From Spirosoma sp. (lineage in GTDB: Bacteria > Bacteroidota > Bacteroidia > Cytophagales > Spirosomataceae): a stretch of DNA of 64,000 nucleotides. Both the position numbers and the translations under genes were made by a program. This document shows, piece after piece, positions 32,458 through 42,933 of this stretch. Positions within the stretch are counted from its first letter, which is position 1; every line of letters begins with the position of its first letter. The notes below the pieces were generated by a model. It did not search any database and had not been told where the DNA came from. It saw nothing but the letters and a program-made list of their open reading frames with translations. The stretch lies in contig NZ_JAPLET010000019.1 of the NCBI RefSeq assembly GCF_026391055.1, positions 372,001 through 436,000 on the forward strand. The letters run 5' to 3'.

Positions 32458-33534
32458 ATGCTGAAGGCCTTTTTAGGAGTTACGCTGTTTGCTGGATTGA
32501 TAGCCTGTAGTACAACGGACAAATCGACGAGTGAACAAGGTCAGTCGTCGGACTCGGCGGCTGCCTGTGTGGCAAAGGGAATGCCCTCCCGGTCGGCCGC
32601 TATTCGGCAGGCATCGTCGGGTACAGCCATAAGTGCAGCCAGTACGGCCGATATGGTCCTGATACCGGGCGGTACCTTCCTGATGGGGTCCGACGAGTTC
32701 CCCGATGCCCGTCCGGTGCATTCGGTTACCGTGAAACCGTTCTGGATGGATGAACACGAAGTGACCAATGCTGAGTTTGCCCGGTTCGTAACCGCTACCG
32801 GCTACAAGACCGTGGCTGAACGCCCGCTGAATCCGGCAGATTATCCGGGCGTTCCTGCCGCAGACTTGGTGCCGGGGTCAGCCGTATTTACGCCACCCAC
32901 TCAAAAGGTCTCGCTGGCCAATCCGTTACAATGGTGGGAATACGTGAAAGGTGCAAGCTGGAATCATCCCAACGGGCCGAAAAGCAGCCTAAAGGGGCAT
33001 GAGAACGAGCCGGTCATTCATGTCAGTTATGAGGATGCCATGGCGTATGCGAAATGGTTCGGAAAGCGCCTGCCTACCGAAGCTGAGTGGGAATTTGCGG
33101 CACAGGGCGGAAAAGGAAATCGGACTTATTATTGGGGCGATGAACTGAAGCCATCCGGCAAATGGATAGCCAATATTTACCAGGGTGATTTTCCATCAAA
33201 GAACACTACCGAAGATGGTTTCGCGGGCGTAGCCCCCGTCAAGTCATTCCCCGCTAATCCTTACGGGCTGTATGATATGGACGGTAATGTATGGGAGTGG
33301 TGTCAGGACTTGTACCGACCGGATTATTACATAAAATCACCGAAAGCTGATCCCCAGGGGCCTTCCGACAGCTACGATCCTGAGGAACCCGGTGCTGTGA
33401 AACACGTACAGCGGGGCGGCTCATTCTTGTGTAGTGATCAGTATTGTGTGCGTTATAAGGCTGGTAGCCGGGGGAAAGGTGAAGTGAGCAGCGGTAGCAA
33501 CAACTTGGGTTTCCGGTGTGTGCGGAATAAATGA
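32458..33534 (+). CDS. Lipoprotein formylglycine-generating enzyme (SUMF1/FGE type)
   Basis: The ATG at 32458 (4 bases after the sulfatase stop) gives MLKAFLGVTLFAGLIACSTT with a lipobox at LIAC; the ORF start at 32419 would overlap the sulfatase. About 358 aa. FGE-sulfatase domain: MVLIPGGTFLMGSDEFPD, WMDEHEVTNAEFARFV, GKRLPTEAEWEFAAQGG, YDMDGNVWEWCQDLY, RGGSFLCSDQYCVRY and NLGFRCVRNK. The two Cys in FLCSDQYC match the copper-binding catalytic pair of aerobic FGE. It is therefore likely a true sulfatase-activating oxidase and not a gliding-type SUMF paralogue. The lipid anchor implies activity outside the cytoplasm, presumably on the exported sulfatase. Confidence 0.9.
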   Translation: MLKAFLGVTLFAGLIACSTTDKSTSEQGQSSDSAAACVAKGMPSRSAAIRQASSGTAISAASTADMVLIPGGTFLMGSDEFPDARPVHSVTVKPFWMDEHEVTNAEFARFVTATGYKTVAERPLNPADYPGVPAADLVPGSAVFTPPTQKVSLANPLQWWEYVKGASWNHPNGPKSSLKGHENEPVIHVSYEDAMAYAKWFGKRLPTEAEWEFAAQGGKGNRTYYWGDELKPSGKWIANIYQGDFPSKNTTEDGFAGVAPVKSFPANPYGLYDMDGNVWEWCQDLYRPDYYIKSPKADPQGPSDSYDPEEPGAVKHVQRGGSFLCSDQYCVRYKAGSRGKGEVSSGSNNLGFRCVRNK

Positions 33535-33676
33535 TTTTCCTTTCGACAGGATTTACAGGCAGAGCAGGATTCTCTTCTACATTTCAATCTTATTTTTTCC
33601 TGTATATACTGTCGAAAAGAAACGTTGCCGTCTATACTGCCTTATTCAGAAAGCCTGATTTACCGCCAAAAAAGCG

Positions 33677-33684
33677 TATCTTTG
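33677..33684 (+). promoter_or_regulatory. -7 element of the ABC-F gene
   Basis: TATCTTTG followed by CGGC fits TAnnTTTG. It lies 29 bases upstream of the ABC-F start codon, an ordinary leader length. Confidence 0.55.
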
Positions 33685-33697
33685 CGGCTTAATCTGA

Positions 33698-35344
<1,647 letters not shown>

Positions 35345-35373
35345 GTAATTAACGCATATTTTTAATGTAATGA

Positions 35374-35407
35374 AGTGGCTGATTCGGATGAATCAGCCAC
35401 TTTTTTT
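35374..35407 (+). terminator. Rho-independent terminator after the ABC-F gene
   Basis: AGTGGCTGATTC and GAATCAGCCACT form a perfect 12-bp stem with a GGAT loop, followed by a run of seven T. It lies 30 bases after the stop codon. Confidence 0.9.
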
Positions 35408-35457
35408 AGCCGGTGAGGGTAGTTTTCGAGTTATACACATGACCATTCACCGTCTTC

Positions 35458-36816
35458 ATGGGTATGCTTACTTTTGACTTAGTTGTTATCGGCACCGGCT
35501 CGGCGGGTGCTACGGTTGCTCAAACTGCCCGTGAAGCCGGTAAATCGGTGGCTATAATTGACAAATTACCTTTTGGTGGAACCTGCTCGCAACGGGGCTG
35601 CGATCCTAAAAAAATACTGGTAGGGGCGGCCGAAATTGTGGCCCGCTCGGCACAACTGACCGGTAAAGGCATTACCTTACCCGCCACCATTGACTGGTCG
35701 GACCTGATGCGGTTTAAAAAGACGTTTACCAGCCCGATTCCGGAGCGAACACAATCGAAGTTTACTGACCTAGGTATTCAACTCTTTCAAGGAGTTGCTT
35801 CGTTTTTGTCAGCCAATACCGTGCGGGTTGATGAAGTAGAGCTTACGGCAAATCATATTGTTGTCGCAACGGGGCAGCGGCCCCAACCGCTCAACATTCA
35901 CGGAGAAGAGTTACTGATCGACAGTACCGGGTTTCTGGAGCTTCCCCGGCTGCCGGCCAATATTGTTATGGTAGGCGGGGGCTACATCGCTTTTGAATTC
36001 GCTCATATTGCTGCCCGCGCGGGAGCTAATGTTACCATTATTCATCAGGGCCAACGCCCGCTGGAGGGGTTTGATGCCGACTTGGTAGCCTTGCTTGTGA
36101 AAGCGATGAAGGCCATTGGTATTCACATAATATTGGGCGCCAAGGTAACAGCATTGGAGGGGGATCGGGATAAGCTGATTGTTCGGTATTCACAACAGGA
36201 CGAAGAGCATACAGTTTCCACGAACCTGGTCGTTCATGCTGCCGGACGTGTAGCCGATGTTTCTGAACTTCAGCTGGAAAATGCCGATGTTACGGTTGGG
36301 AAAAAAGGGATAGTCGTCAACGAATACCTACAAAGCGTGTCAAATCCGGGTATATATGCCTGTGGGGATGTAGCTGAGAAAGGACTGCCTTTAACGCCCC
36401 TGGCTTCGTATGAAGGAAGCATTGTTGCCGAGAACATTCTGAACGGTAACAACCGGATGTATGAAGATAACCCTGTGCCAACGGCTGTTTTTACGATCCC
36501 GACGTTAGCCTCCGTTGGCCTGACAGAAGAACAGGCGAAAGACAAAGGACTTAAGGTACAAGTAACATTCCAGGAAACGAGTGATTGGTACAGCAGCCGA
36601 CGTATCAATGAGTCGTTCACTTCGTTTAAAACGCTGGTGGATGCAGAGACCGGTATGATTGTAGGAGCACACTTACTGGGATCAGGTTCTGAAGAATTGA
36701 TCAACCTATTTACACTTGCCATCCGGCATCAAATCAAGGCTAAAGATATGAGTGCAATGCTTTTTGCCTATCCTACACATGGCTCTGACCTTAGTTCGAT
36801 GTTGCCTGATGTCTAG
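35458..36816 (+). CDS. Pyridine nucleotide-disulfide oxidoreductase (class I flavoprotein, function open)
   Basis: 452 aa. FAD-binding motif VVIGTGSAGATVAQTARE, redox-active disulfide FGGTCSQRGCDPKKILVG, NAD(P)-binding motif MVGGGYIAFEFAHIAARAGAN and second FAD motif GIYACGDVAEKGLPLT. The dimerisation domain ends YPTHGSDLSSML. The usual catalytic HPTxxE of lipoamide dehydrogenase and glutathione reductase reads YPTHGSD here, so neither activity should be assumed. No dehydrogenase complex genes lie nearby. It sits between the ABC-F terminator and two convergent redox genes (CDGSH and OsmC types). Confidence 0.85.
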   Translation: MGMLTFDLVVIGTGSAGATVAQTAREAGKSVAIIDKLPFGGTCSQRGCDPKKILVGAAEIVARSAQLTGKGITLPATIDWSDLMRFKKTFTSPIPERTQSKFTDLGIQLFQGVASFLSANTVRVDEVELTANHIVVATGQRPQPLNIHGEELLIDSTGFLELPRLPANIVMVGGGYIAFEFAHIAARAGANVTIIHQGQRPLEGFDADLVALLVKAMKAIGIHIILGAKVTALEGDRDKLIVRYSQQDEEHTVSTNLVVHAAGRVADVSELQLENADVTVGKKGIVVNEYLQSVSNPGIYACGDVAEKGLPLTPLASYEGSIVAENILNGNNRMYEDNPVPTAVFTIPTLASVGLTEEQAKDKGLKVQVTFQETSDWYSSRRINESFTSFKTLVDAETGMIVGAHLLGSGSEELINLFTLAIRHQIKAKDMSAMLFAYPTHGSDLSSMLPDV

Positions 36817-36939
36817 GTACGGGAGTTGAAGTTGCCGTTGTTGCCAGAGTTGAGGTGTATACTATATAAATATGTGATTGTCTGGCTTTATAAGAAAAAG
36901 AGTATTCTGTTAAATACATTTAGTATGGCCGCTTGGTAA

Positions 36940-37383
36940 TCAACCCACAAAATTTACCTTTACGTGCGATCCGTCGCAGTAAGGTTTGTTGCTACTCGCA
37001 CCACAGCGGCAAAACGCAGTAACCTTACTTTTCTTAGTTTCCTGCCCGTCGTTACTTTTCACCGTAAGGTTGCCGTATACCAGTAGAGGGCCATTGGGTA
37101 ATGGTTCTACAATACTTTCGGCTTGTATATTTCCGGGTTGCAGGTTCTCTTCGTTTCGGTAATAGCTCAACGCTCTGGAAGGGCAACGATCAACCTGCCC
37201 AATAATTTGTTCGGTACCTGCACCTTCCATCTTGACCCACGGACGCTCTCTGGGGTTAAAAACCTCGCTTAATTGCGTCCAGCAGAGTTTGGAATGAATA
37301 CACACGGCAGGTTTCCAGACAACCGTTATTTCACCGTTCGTATAGGTTTTTGTGATATCAGGAGAAGGGATTGATTCGGCCAT
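36940..37383 (-). CDS. Two-domain iron-sulfur protein: Fer4_19-like plus CDGSH
   Basis: 147 aa. The N-terminal half resembles the divergent mono-cluster Fe-S domain (VVWKPAVCIHSKLCWTQLSEVF, and DRCPSRALSYYR). The C-terminal half carries a perfect CDGSH motif, CRCGASSNKPYCDGSH, which binds a 2Fe-2S cluster through three Cys and one His. No signal peptide, so it is cytoplasmic. Proteins of this pair of domains are common in bacteria but poorly understood; a redox or cluster-transfer role is plausible. It lies about 60 bases downstream of the OsmC-like gene on the same strand. Confidence 0.85.
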   Translation of the reverse strand: MAESIPSPDITKTYTNGEITVVWKPAVCIHSKLCWTQLSEVFNPRERPWVKMEGAGTEQIIGQVDRCPSRALSYYRNEENLQPGNIQAESIVEPLPNGPLLVYGNLTVKSNDGQETKKSKVTAFCRCGASSNKPYCDGSHVKVNFVG

Positions 37384-37444
37384 ATAAATGGGTATTATGG
37401 GCGTAGTAAACAGTTTCGAATAAGCCTTCGATTAATAGGAGTCC

Positions 37445-37858
37445 TTAAGGCTGCTGATGGTTATCTTCAATGAGAATGGTTTCGAAATCAATAGGATTCT
37501 GCAACGTTCGATGAATAGGACAGCGGTCGGCTATTTCGGCAAGTCGGGTTCGCTGCTCGTGGGTGAGGTCACCATTTAAAATAAGTTTCATGGTAAACTG
37601 CGACCGTTGAGCGATTGAATCACTCGTATACTCAACGTGGGCAACAGCCGAGTCGAGTGGCCATCCTTTTCGATCGGCATACATTCGTACGGTCATAACG
37701 GTACAGGAGGCCAGTGAGCCAGCCAGTAACTCACCCGGCCCCATACCCCGGTCCTGACCGCCTACATCTGACGGCTCATCGGCAACAATGACTTGCGAAG
37801 AGGTCGATAGATGCGTTTCGTACGGTGTTCGCTCGATTCGGGCGGTGATCAGCGCCAT
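37445..37858 (-). CDS. OsmC-family protein
   Basis: 137 aa with the OsmC/Ohr fold pattern: an N-terminal beta region, DRGMGPGELLAGSLASCTVMTVRMYADRKG (helix with the first conserved Cys) and LAEIADRCPIHRTL (second conserved Cys). The family includes organic hydroperoxide and osmotically inducible peroxidases; both expected Cys are present. It sits next to the CDGSH protein, suggesting a small oxidative-stress cluster, though no regulator was seen. Confidence 0.88.
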   Translation of the reverse strand: MALITARIERTPYETHLSTSSQVIVADEPSDVGGQDRGMGPGELLAGSLASCTVMTVRMYADRKGWPLDSAVAHVEYTSDSIAQRSQFTMKLILNGDLTHEQRTRLAEIADRCPIHRTLQNPIDFETILIEDNHQQP

Positions 37859-37974
37859 GTTGTTAAGGTTAATGGTTAGTAAGTGAATGGTTATTCAGGG
37901 CTAATTTACTCATTTACCACTAGGGTTAATAAACTCACCACCCACTAACTTAATACCCATTAATCAATAACTAC

Positions 37975-38613
37975 CTACTGTCCCCACTGCGCCGGATTCT
38001 GCCGCCAGGCCGCCAGCGATTCCATGGCTTCGGCCGGGATATAATCCAGTTCCTGCGCTTCAAGCAGGAGCGCGTCATAATTACTCAGACAGATCAGCGG
38101 TATGTTTTTCGTGGCGAAGTTTTGGTCGGCTACGGGAAAGCCATACGTGAAAATGGCGGCCATACCCAATACTTCCGCACCGGCCGCCTGGAGGGCATTG
38201 ACAACTTTCAGGGAACTGCCACCCGTAGAAATCAAGTCTTCAATAACAACCACGCGCTGACCACTGGTCAGGTGCCCTTCGATCTGCTTCCCCATGCCGT
38301 GCGACTTAGGCTCGGGCCGAACGTAACAATATGGTATACCTAATACATCGGCCACTAATGCGCCCTGCGGAATACCCGCCGTGGCAACACCTGCGATGAC
38401 TTCGACCGACGGAAAACGCTTTCGGATGGCATCGGCTAACTCATTTTTTATGTATGTACGTACTTCAGGATACGCCAGCGTAACCCGGTTGTCGCAATAA
38501 ATGGGAGATTTCCAGCCTGAGCTCCAGGTGAAGGGTTCGTTTGGCTTAAGCCGGACAGCCTGTACGGCGAGCAGATGCCGCGCTACAGTTCTTTGAATGG
38601 ACGATTGACTCAC
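37975..38613 (-). CDS. pyrE: Orotate phosphoribosyltransferase
   Basis: 212 aa from a GTG start (an in-frame stop lies just upstream). Converts orotate and PRPP to orotidine 5'-phosphate in pyrimidine synthesis. The PRPP-binding motif is VVVIEDLISTGGSSLKVVNAL; other family blocks are FTWSSGWKSPIYCDNR, VIAGVATAGIPQGALVAD and RPEPKSHGMGKQIEG. Full family length. It lies 34 bases after the CNNM-type gene, so the two may be cotranscribed. Confidence 0.95.
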   Translation of the reverse strand: MSQSSIQRTVARHLLAVQAVRLKPNEPFTWSSGWKSPIYCDNRVTLAYPEVRTYIKNELADAIRKRFPSVEVIAGVATAGIPQGALVADVLGIPYCYVRPEPKSHGMGKQIEGHLTSGQRVVVIEDLISTGGSSLKVVNALQAAGAEVLGMAAIFTYGFPVADQNFATKNIPLICLSNYDALLLEAQELDYIPAEAMESLAAWRQNPAQWGQ

Positions 38614-38647
38614 GAGTTAACAGTAAATAATAAAAAGCAATGGTGGA

Positions 38648-39931
38648 CTACTCTTTGTTCAGATGGACTTTTACCGTGTCGATTCGAGTACCGTCCATCG
38701 AAATAATAGTAAAGGTAAAGGGCGAAAATTCAATAACCTCGCCAACTTGAGGAACGTCTTCGTGGGTAGCCAGAATTAAGCCGCCGAGGGTATCGTATTG
38801 AGGAGATTCTGGAATAGTCCAGTCGTAGGTCTTGTTCAGATCTTCAATTTCATGGCGTGCACTCAACAGCCAGTTCGTTTCATCGAGTTGTTGTTCGACC
38901 CAGTCTTCGTTGGTATCGTATTCATCCTGGATCTCACCGAAGATCTGTTCAACCATATCTTCCACACTAACAATACCGGCCGTACCCCCAAATTCATCGA
39001 CAACCAAAGCCAGACTCTTACGCTCCGACAAAAAGCGCAAAAGTAAATCCTGGGCAGGCATGGTTTCTGGCACAACAATAATGGGCGTTATAATTTCTTC
39101 GACAGTAGCGGGCTTCTTAAATAAAGCCAGCGCGTGGCAATAGCCAATTACATCGTCTATAGTATCGCGGTAAACAACAATTTTTGAGTGACCGCTACCC
39201 TGAAACGCTTGTCGAAGCTCTTCAACGGTATCATCTACAGCAACGGCTGTAATCTCGGTGCGGGGTACCAAACAATCACGTACACGCACGTCCCGAAATT
39301 CGATGGCGTTATTAAAAATCTGGGTATCGACCTCTACTTCCTTCTCAGTGTCTGTTTTCTGGTTAAGCTGCTGAAGGTAATGGTTAAGGTCTGTCAAGCC
39401 GAAAACGGGCCGGATTTCCGGATTTTTTTTTCGCAGTATATACCGGATAAAGAAGCGAGCCGTGCCAACTAATACCCGAACAACGGGCGCAATGGTTTTA
39501 TAAATAACCCAAAGGGGCACGGCCAGCGCTTCCAGAAAGCGGTCGGGATGAATAAGCGCCAGACTTTTGGGAATATAATCGGCCAGGGGTAGGAAAATAA
39601 GTGTTAGGATCAGCGTTTCAATGCCAATGACGACTGACTCATGGGCGGTCCAACTGGCGGGCAGGAGGGTAGTCAGCAGCGGGTTGAGAACGGTTACGCC
39701 CAGAACGGTGTAGAGAACCAGAAAAAGCGTATTACCGGTTAGGGTTGTACCGACAAAGAGAATCGGGTTTTTCAGAAAACCGGATACAAGCTTCTCACTG
39801 AGTGGCCCCTGCTTGCTATGCAGCTCAAAATATAAACGGTTGACCGATACATAGGCCATTTCGACAGCCGAGAAAAAACCCGCCAGCACTAGGGCAAGAA
39901 AGGCACCAAATAAAAGAGCGTAGGGTTCCAT
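38648..39931 (-). CDS. CNNM/CorC-type membrane protein (HlyC-CorC family) with CBS pair
   Basis: 427 aa: N-terminal DUF21 membrane domain (LFGAFLALVLAGFFSAVEMAYVS, FVGTTLTGNTLFLVLYTVLG), a CBS pair (VRDCLVPRTEITAVAVDDTVEEL, VEEIITPIIVVPETMPAQDL) with the sequence LVVDEFGGTAGIVSVEDM, and a C-terminal CorC_HlyC domain (YDTLGGLILATHEDVPQVGEVIEF). Homologues mediate or regulate Mg/Co transport; hemolysin labels are historical. A second gene with the same architecture is at 62037-63326. A long inverted repeat separates it from the ccm genes. Confidence 0.88.
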   Translation of the reverse strand: MEPYALLFGAFLALVLAGFFSAVEMAYVSVNRLYFELHSKQGPLSEKLVSGFLKNPILFVGTTLTGNTLFLVLYTVLGVTVLNPLLTTLLPASWTAHESVVIGIETLILTLIFLPLADYIPKSLALIHPDRFLEALAVPLWVIYKTIAPVVRVLVGTARFFIRYILRKKNPEIRPVFGLTDLNHYLQQLNQKTDTEKEVEVDTQIFNNAIEFRDVRVRDCLVPRTEITAVAVDDTVEELRQAFQGSGHSKIVVYRDTIDDVIGYCHALALFKKPATVEEIITPIIVVPETMPAQDLLLRFLSERKSLALVVDEFGGTAGIVSVEDMVEQIFGEIQDEYDTNEDWVEQQLDETNWLLSARHEIEDLNKTYDWTIPESPQYDTLGGLILATHEDVPQVGEVIEFSPFTFTIISMDGTRIDTVKVHLNKE

Positions 39932-39940
39932 TGTTTACTA

Positions 39941-40037
39941 ATGACCGGGTCGCCGGTGCGATGATAAATGACAAATGGTGAGTAGTATGCCTGAGCAAAA
40001 CATTCACCATTTACCATCGGACCGGCGACCCGGTCAT
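39941..40037. repeat. Long inverted repeat between the 75-aa gene and the CNNM-type gene
   Basis: ATGACCGGGTCGCCGGT (39941-39957) and ACCGGCGACCCGGTCAT (40021-40037) are perfect 17-bp inverted arms, and pairing continues imperfectly inward (GCGATGATAAATG / CATTTACCATCGG). The element fills the gap between the two genes, ending at the stop codon of the 75-aa gene and beginning ten bases from the next ATG. It may end transcription of the ccm operon. Confidence 0.6.
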
Positions 40038-40264
40038 CATTTCTTTTTCTTCTTTCGGTCTTCAACCATTTGCTTGATGGTTGGGGAGACCACTTTTTCC
40101 CGTTCGAGCCGTTTGGTACGAACGTATTGAAAAGCCAGCAAAAAGCCAAGAAACAGCATCAATAGCCAATAACTGTCGCCAAAGCTGGTTCGTTGGTATT
40201 CGGCAATCCAGATAACCAGAAAGCCAGCAGCAACAGCTAAAAGGAGTATTTCTGAAAGTTTCAT
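40037..40264 (-). CDS. Small two-helix membrane protein at the end of the ccm operon (hypothetical)
   Basis: 75 aa, two hydrophobic helices (ILLLAVAAGFLVIWIAEY and YWLLMLFLGFLLAFQYV) and a strongly basic tail (RTKRLEREKVV, EDRKKKKK). The start lies two bases after the ccmF stop, so it is translated with it. The positive tail points to the cytoplasm. I do not recognise a family. Its position suggests an accessory part of the cytochrome c assembly system. Confidence 0.7.
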   Translation of the reverse strand: MKLSEILLLAVAAGFLVIWIAEYQRTSFGDSYWLLMLFLGFLLAFQYVRTKRLEREKVVSPTIKQMVEDRKKKKK

Positions 40265-40266
40265 CT

Positions 40267-42933
40267 TTACAAAGCACCCTGTTTACTTTTCATCTTGCTG
40301 AACTCCCGATACCGGCGAACGGTAGCGATCAGGAAGCCAAGCACGACCACGAGCGTACCAATCCATAACAGATTGATCAAAGGTTTCTCCAGGGCTTTCA
40401 TCACGATATAGTCGCGCTGAGTCCGGTTAACCGCAAATGTAAACTTGCCGGTGCGGGGATCGATCTCGTTGAGTTGGATACGAACGCCCAGTTCATCGCT
40501 CATCTCGGCAGGATGGGCTACCATTCGATCTTTAATGACGAAGGCCGGGTTGAGGATGTGCTCGCCATTTTTATCGAGTACGCGAACTCTGGCCCGCACA
40601 GCGGCATCGGATGGGCCAATTTCTACTCCATCGACATCATTGGTACGAGCAACGTCGTCCAGAATAGCCACGTAATCGTTCAGGAAGAATGTGTCTTTGA
40701 TAGCAACGGAATACGTCTCGGTTTTCTCCCACTTATTCTCGGCCGATGGGTCGGGAACAGACGATACGAAGGTGTACATATCGCGGTCTGCCTTGTGCCG
40801 GATATCCGGTGAGGCCAGCAATCCCATCCGCTCGTTTACCTGAGCACGCGGGTAAAGGTTGAAAATCTTGCCATTCGGCTCGCGGTACTCAACTTCATAA
40901 TAGGTGTTTTCCGGATATAAAGCCAGCGTATCACCTTTTTTGTGGTAAAGCTTACCATTCTGCTCAAGGTCGCGCAGAGCAATGCCGTGGAAATCGCCTT
41001 CAATTACTTCAACATCGTTACGGGAGATATAACCGGGCATATCGCGCGCTTCGATTCGCTGGCCACGATAGGTCAGTTGATAAGGCCCCATACGCTCGGG
41101 TTGGTTCAACCAGAGCAGCGTGTTTTCTTTATTCTCTTTGTTATCGTTTTTGGTGAACTCGTCCTGCTTTGAAATCAGCAGTCCCGTATTATTGATAGAA
41201 ATAACTTTCGAGAAACCGGCGGAGTAGAGCACACCAATTAGCATCAGTGCCATACCAATGTGCGCAATCGCCCCACCAGATAACCGGTAATTACCACGAA
41301 TAACACCCAGCAAAATAGTACCGTTGGTCATCAGGGCAAACACCGAAGCAACGAGCAGCGCCATGTATACCGGGTTCTTCATCTCACCAAAGGCAATGAG
41401 GGCGGCACTAACAAGTAAGGTCAGAATACCTGGGGTAATGAGTGCTTCGAATTTCTTGCCCTCGATTTTACGCCACCACATAAACTGGCCAACACCCGTG
41501 ATTAAAGCAATAACCACAAAGAACCAAACCTGGAATTTGTTGTAGTGAGCGATCTGATCGGCGGGTAACGCCAGATTAGAAACTTTCCCGAATGCTTCCA
41601 GAATCTTGTTATAAACCGGGATGGAGGTTGTTGCAATCACCTGAAACGAAGCTAGACAAAGTACGGTAGCCCCAATAAACACCCAGAACTCTTTAGTATA
41701 GACAGAAGCCTCTTCGGCATCCGATGGGATTTGTTTCCATTTACGGGCCGCCAGCAGCACGGACAACGCCACAAAAACCAGCAGATAAATCAGCAACTGA
41801 CCGGAAAGGCCTAGATCCGTAAATGAGTGCACAGAGGCATTGCCCAGAATACCGCTACGGGTCAGGAAGGTAGCGTACAGGATAAGAAGGAATGTGCTTA
41901 TGGTTAGAATGATGGCTGTTTTCAGGCCTGTTGACGAGCGTTTGGCGATTAGCATCGTATGCAGGGCCGCCACCATTACGAGCCAGGGGACATAAACTGC
42001 ATTCTCAACGGGGTCCCAGTTCCAATAGCCACCGAAGTTAAGTGTTTCGTAAGCCCAGTAGCCACCCATCATGATGCCGATACCCAGAATCATAGCACCA
42101 AAGAGCGTCCAGGGCAGGGCCGGGCGAATCCATTCGAGCGGTTGATTGCGCCAAAGGCCGGCGATGCAATAAGCAAAAGGCACCAGCGTAAGGGCAAAAC
42201 CCAGAAAGAGTGTAGGCGGGTGAATGACCATCCAGTAGTTCTGAAGCAGCGGATTCAAGCCTTTACCATCCTTAGGAATAAAGTTAGGATCGGCTGCGAA
42301 AATGGGCGCTTCCGGCATCGCTTCGCTCAACAGCAGAAAGGGCGAAGAGCCAATCTTGAACGTATCACCGAAAACGACGCCTAGAATCATTGACGCCAGA
42401 AACGCCTGTACCAGCGCAAAAATAGCCATCATGGGCGCTTCCCAACGGGTACCCGCTTTCTGGATCAATACAGCCCCTAATACAGCATTCCAGAACAGCC
42501 AAAGCAGGAACGAGCCTTCCTGACTCTCCCAGAAGCACGCAATCATGTATTGCACCGGCAACGCCCGTGAGGAGTGACTCCAGGCGTAATGGTACTCAAA
42601 GTAGTGGTTGAAAATAATGTAAAAGAGCGAAGCGGCTACACCAACCACGGCAAGGCCGTGCAGGTAAAAAGCCCAGCGCGCCAGTGTTCGCCAGTCATCT
42701 CGGGCCGGTGGTGTACTAGCCTTGGCAACTGACTTAGCCGAGTGCCGCGTCTTTTTGTTGCCAAAACTCGCTTCGCCGGCATACGCAAGCTGAGGCTCTT
42801 CAACGGGTTCCGCCTGTAGGGAACGGCCCCAGCCGAGCGCCGAAATAAAATACGCTGCCGTTGCTACGAGGGCCGTAACGAACGAGAGAATAACAAAAAA
42901 GTGGCCGAGTTGCCCGACTGTGGTATGTATCAT
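40267..42933 (-). CDS. ccmF: Cytochrome c heme lyase subunit CcmF-like
   Basis: 888 aa, many membrane helices. The conserved WWD-type heme-handling motif is seen as NFGGYWNWDPVENAVYVPWL, and the family helices LFGAMILGIGIMMGGYWAYE and NASVHSFTDLGLSGQLLIY are present. Longer than enterobacterial CcmF, owing to an N-terminal insertion with basic linker (NKKTRHSAKSVAKASTPP) and a large soluble domain near 600-850 (LLWLNQPERMGPYQLTYRG). It attaches heme from CcmE to apocytochrome c in the periplasm. Its ATG overlaps the end of the decayed toxin gene by four bases, so initiation probably depends on upstream translation. Confidence 0.92.
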   Translation of the reverse strand: MIHTTVGQLGHFFVILSFVTALVATAAYFISALGWGRSLQAEPVEEPQLAYAGEASFGNKKTRHSAKSVAKASTPPARDDWRTLARWAFYLHGLAVVGVAASLFYIIFNHYFEYHYAWSHSSRALPVQYMIACFWESQEGSFLLWLFWNAVLGAVLIQKAGTRWEAPMMAIFALVQAFLASMILGVVFGDTFKIGSSPFLLLSEAMPEAPIFAADPNFIPKDGKGLNPLLQNYWMVIHPPTLFLGFALTLVPFAYCIAGLWRNQPLEWIRPALPWTLFGAMILGIGIMMGGYWAYETLNFGGYWNWDPVENAVYVPWLVMVAALHTMLIAKRSSTGLKTAIILTISTFLLILYATFLTRSGILGNASVHSFTDLGLSGQLLIYLLVFVALSVLLAARKWKQIPSDAEEASVYTKEFWVFIGATVLCLASFQVIATTSIPVYNKILEAFGKVSNLALPADQIAHYNKFQVWFFVVIALITGVGQFMWWRKIEGKKFEALITPGILTLLVSAALIAFGEMKNPVYMALLVASVFALMTNGTILLGVIRGNYRLSGGAIAHIGMALMLIGVLYSAGFSKVISINNTGLLISKQDEFTKNDNKENKENTLLWLNQPERMGPYQLTYRGQRIEARDMPGYISRNDVEVIEGDFHGIALRDLEQNGKLYHKKGDTLALYPENTYYEVEYREPNGKIFNLYPRAQVNERMGLLASPDIRHKADRDMYTFVSSVPDPSAENKWEKTETYSVAIKDTFFLNDYVAILDDVARTNDVDGVEIGPSDAAVRARVRVLDKNGEHILNPAFVIKDRMVAHPAEMSDELGVRIQLNEIDPRTGKFTFAVNRTQRDYIVMKALEKPLINLLWIGTLVVVLGFLIATVRRYREFSKMKSKQGAL

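Noticed and set aside
35458-36816. Annotation as lipoamide dehydrogenase or glutathione reductase
   Set aside because: The C-terminal HPTxxE motif is replaced by YPTHGSD, and no partner dehydrogenase genes are near.
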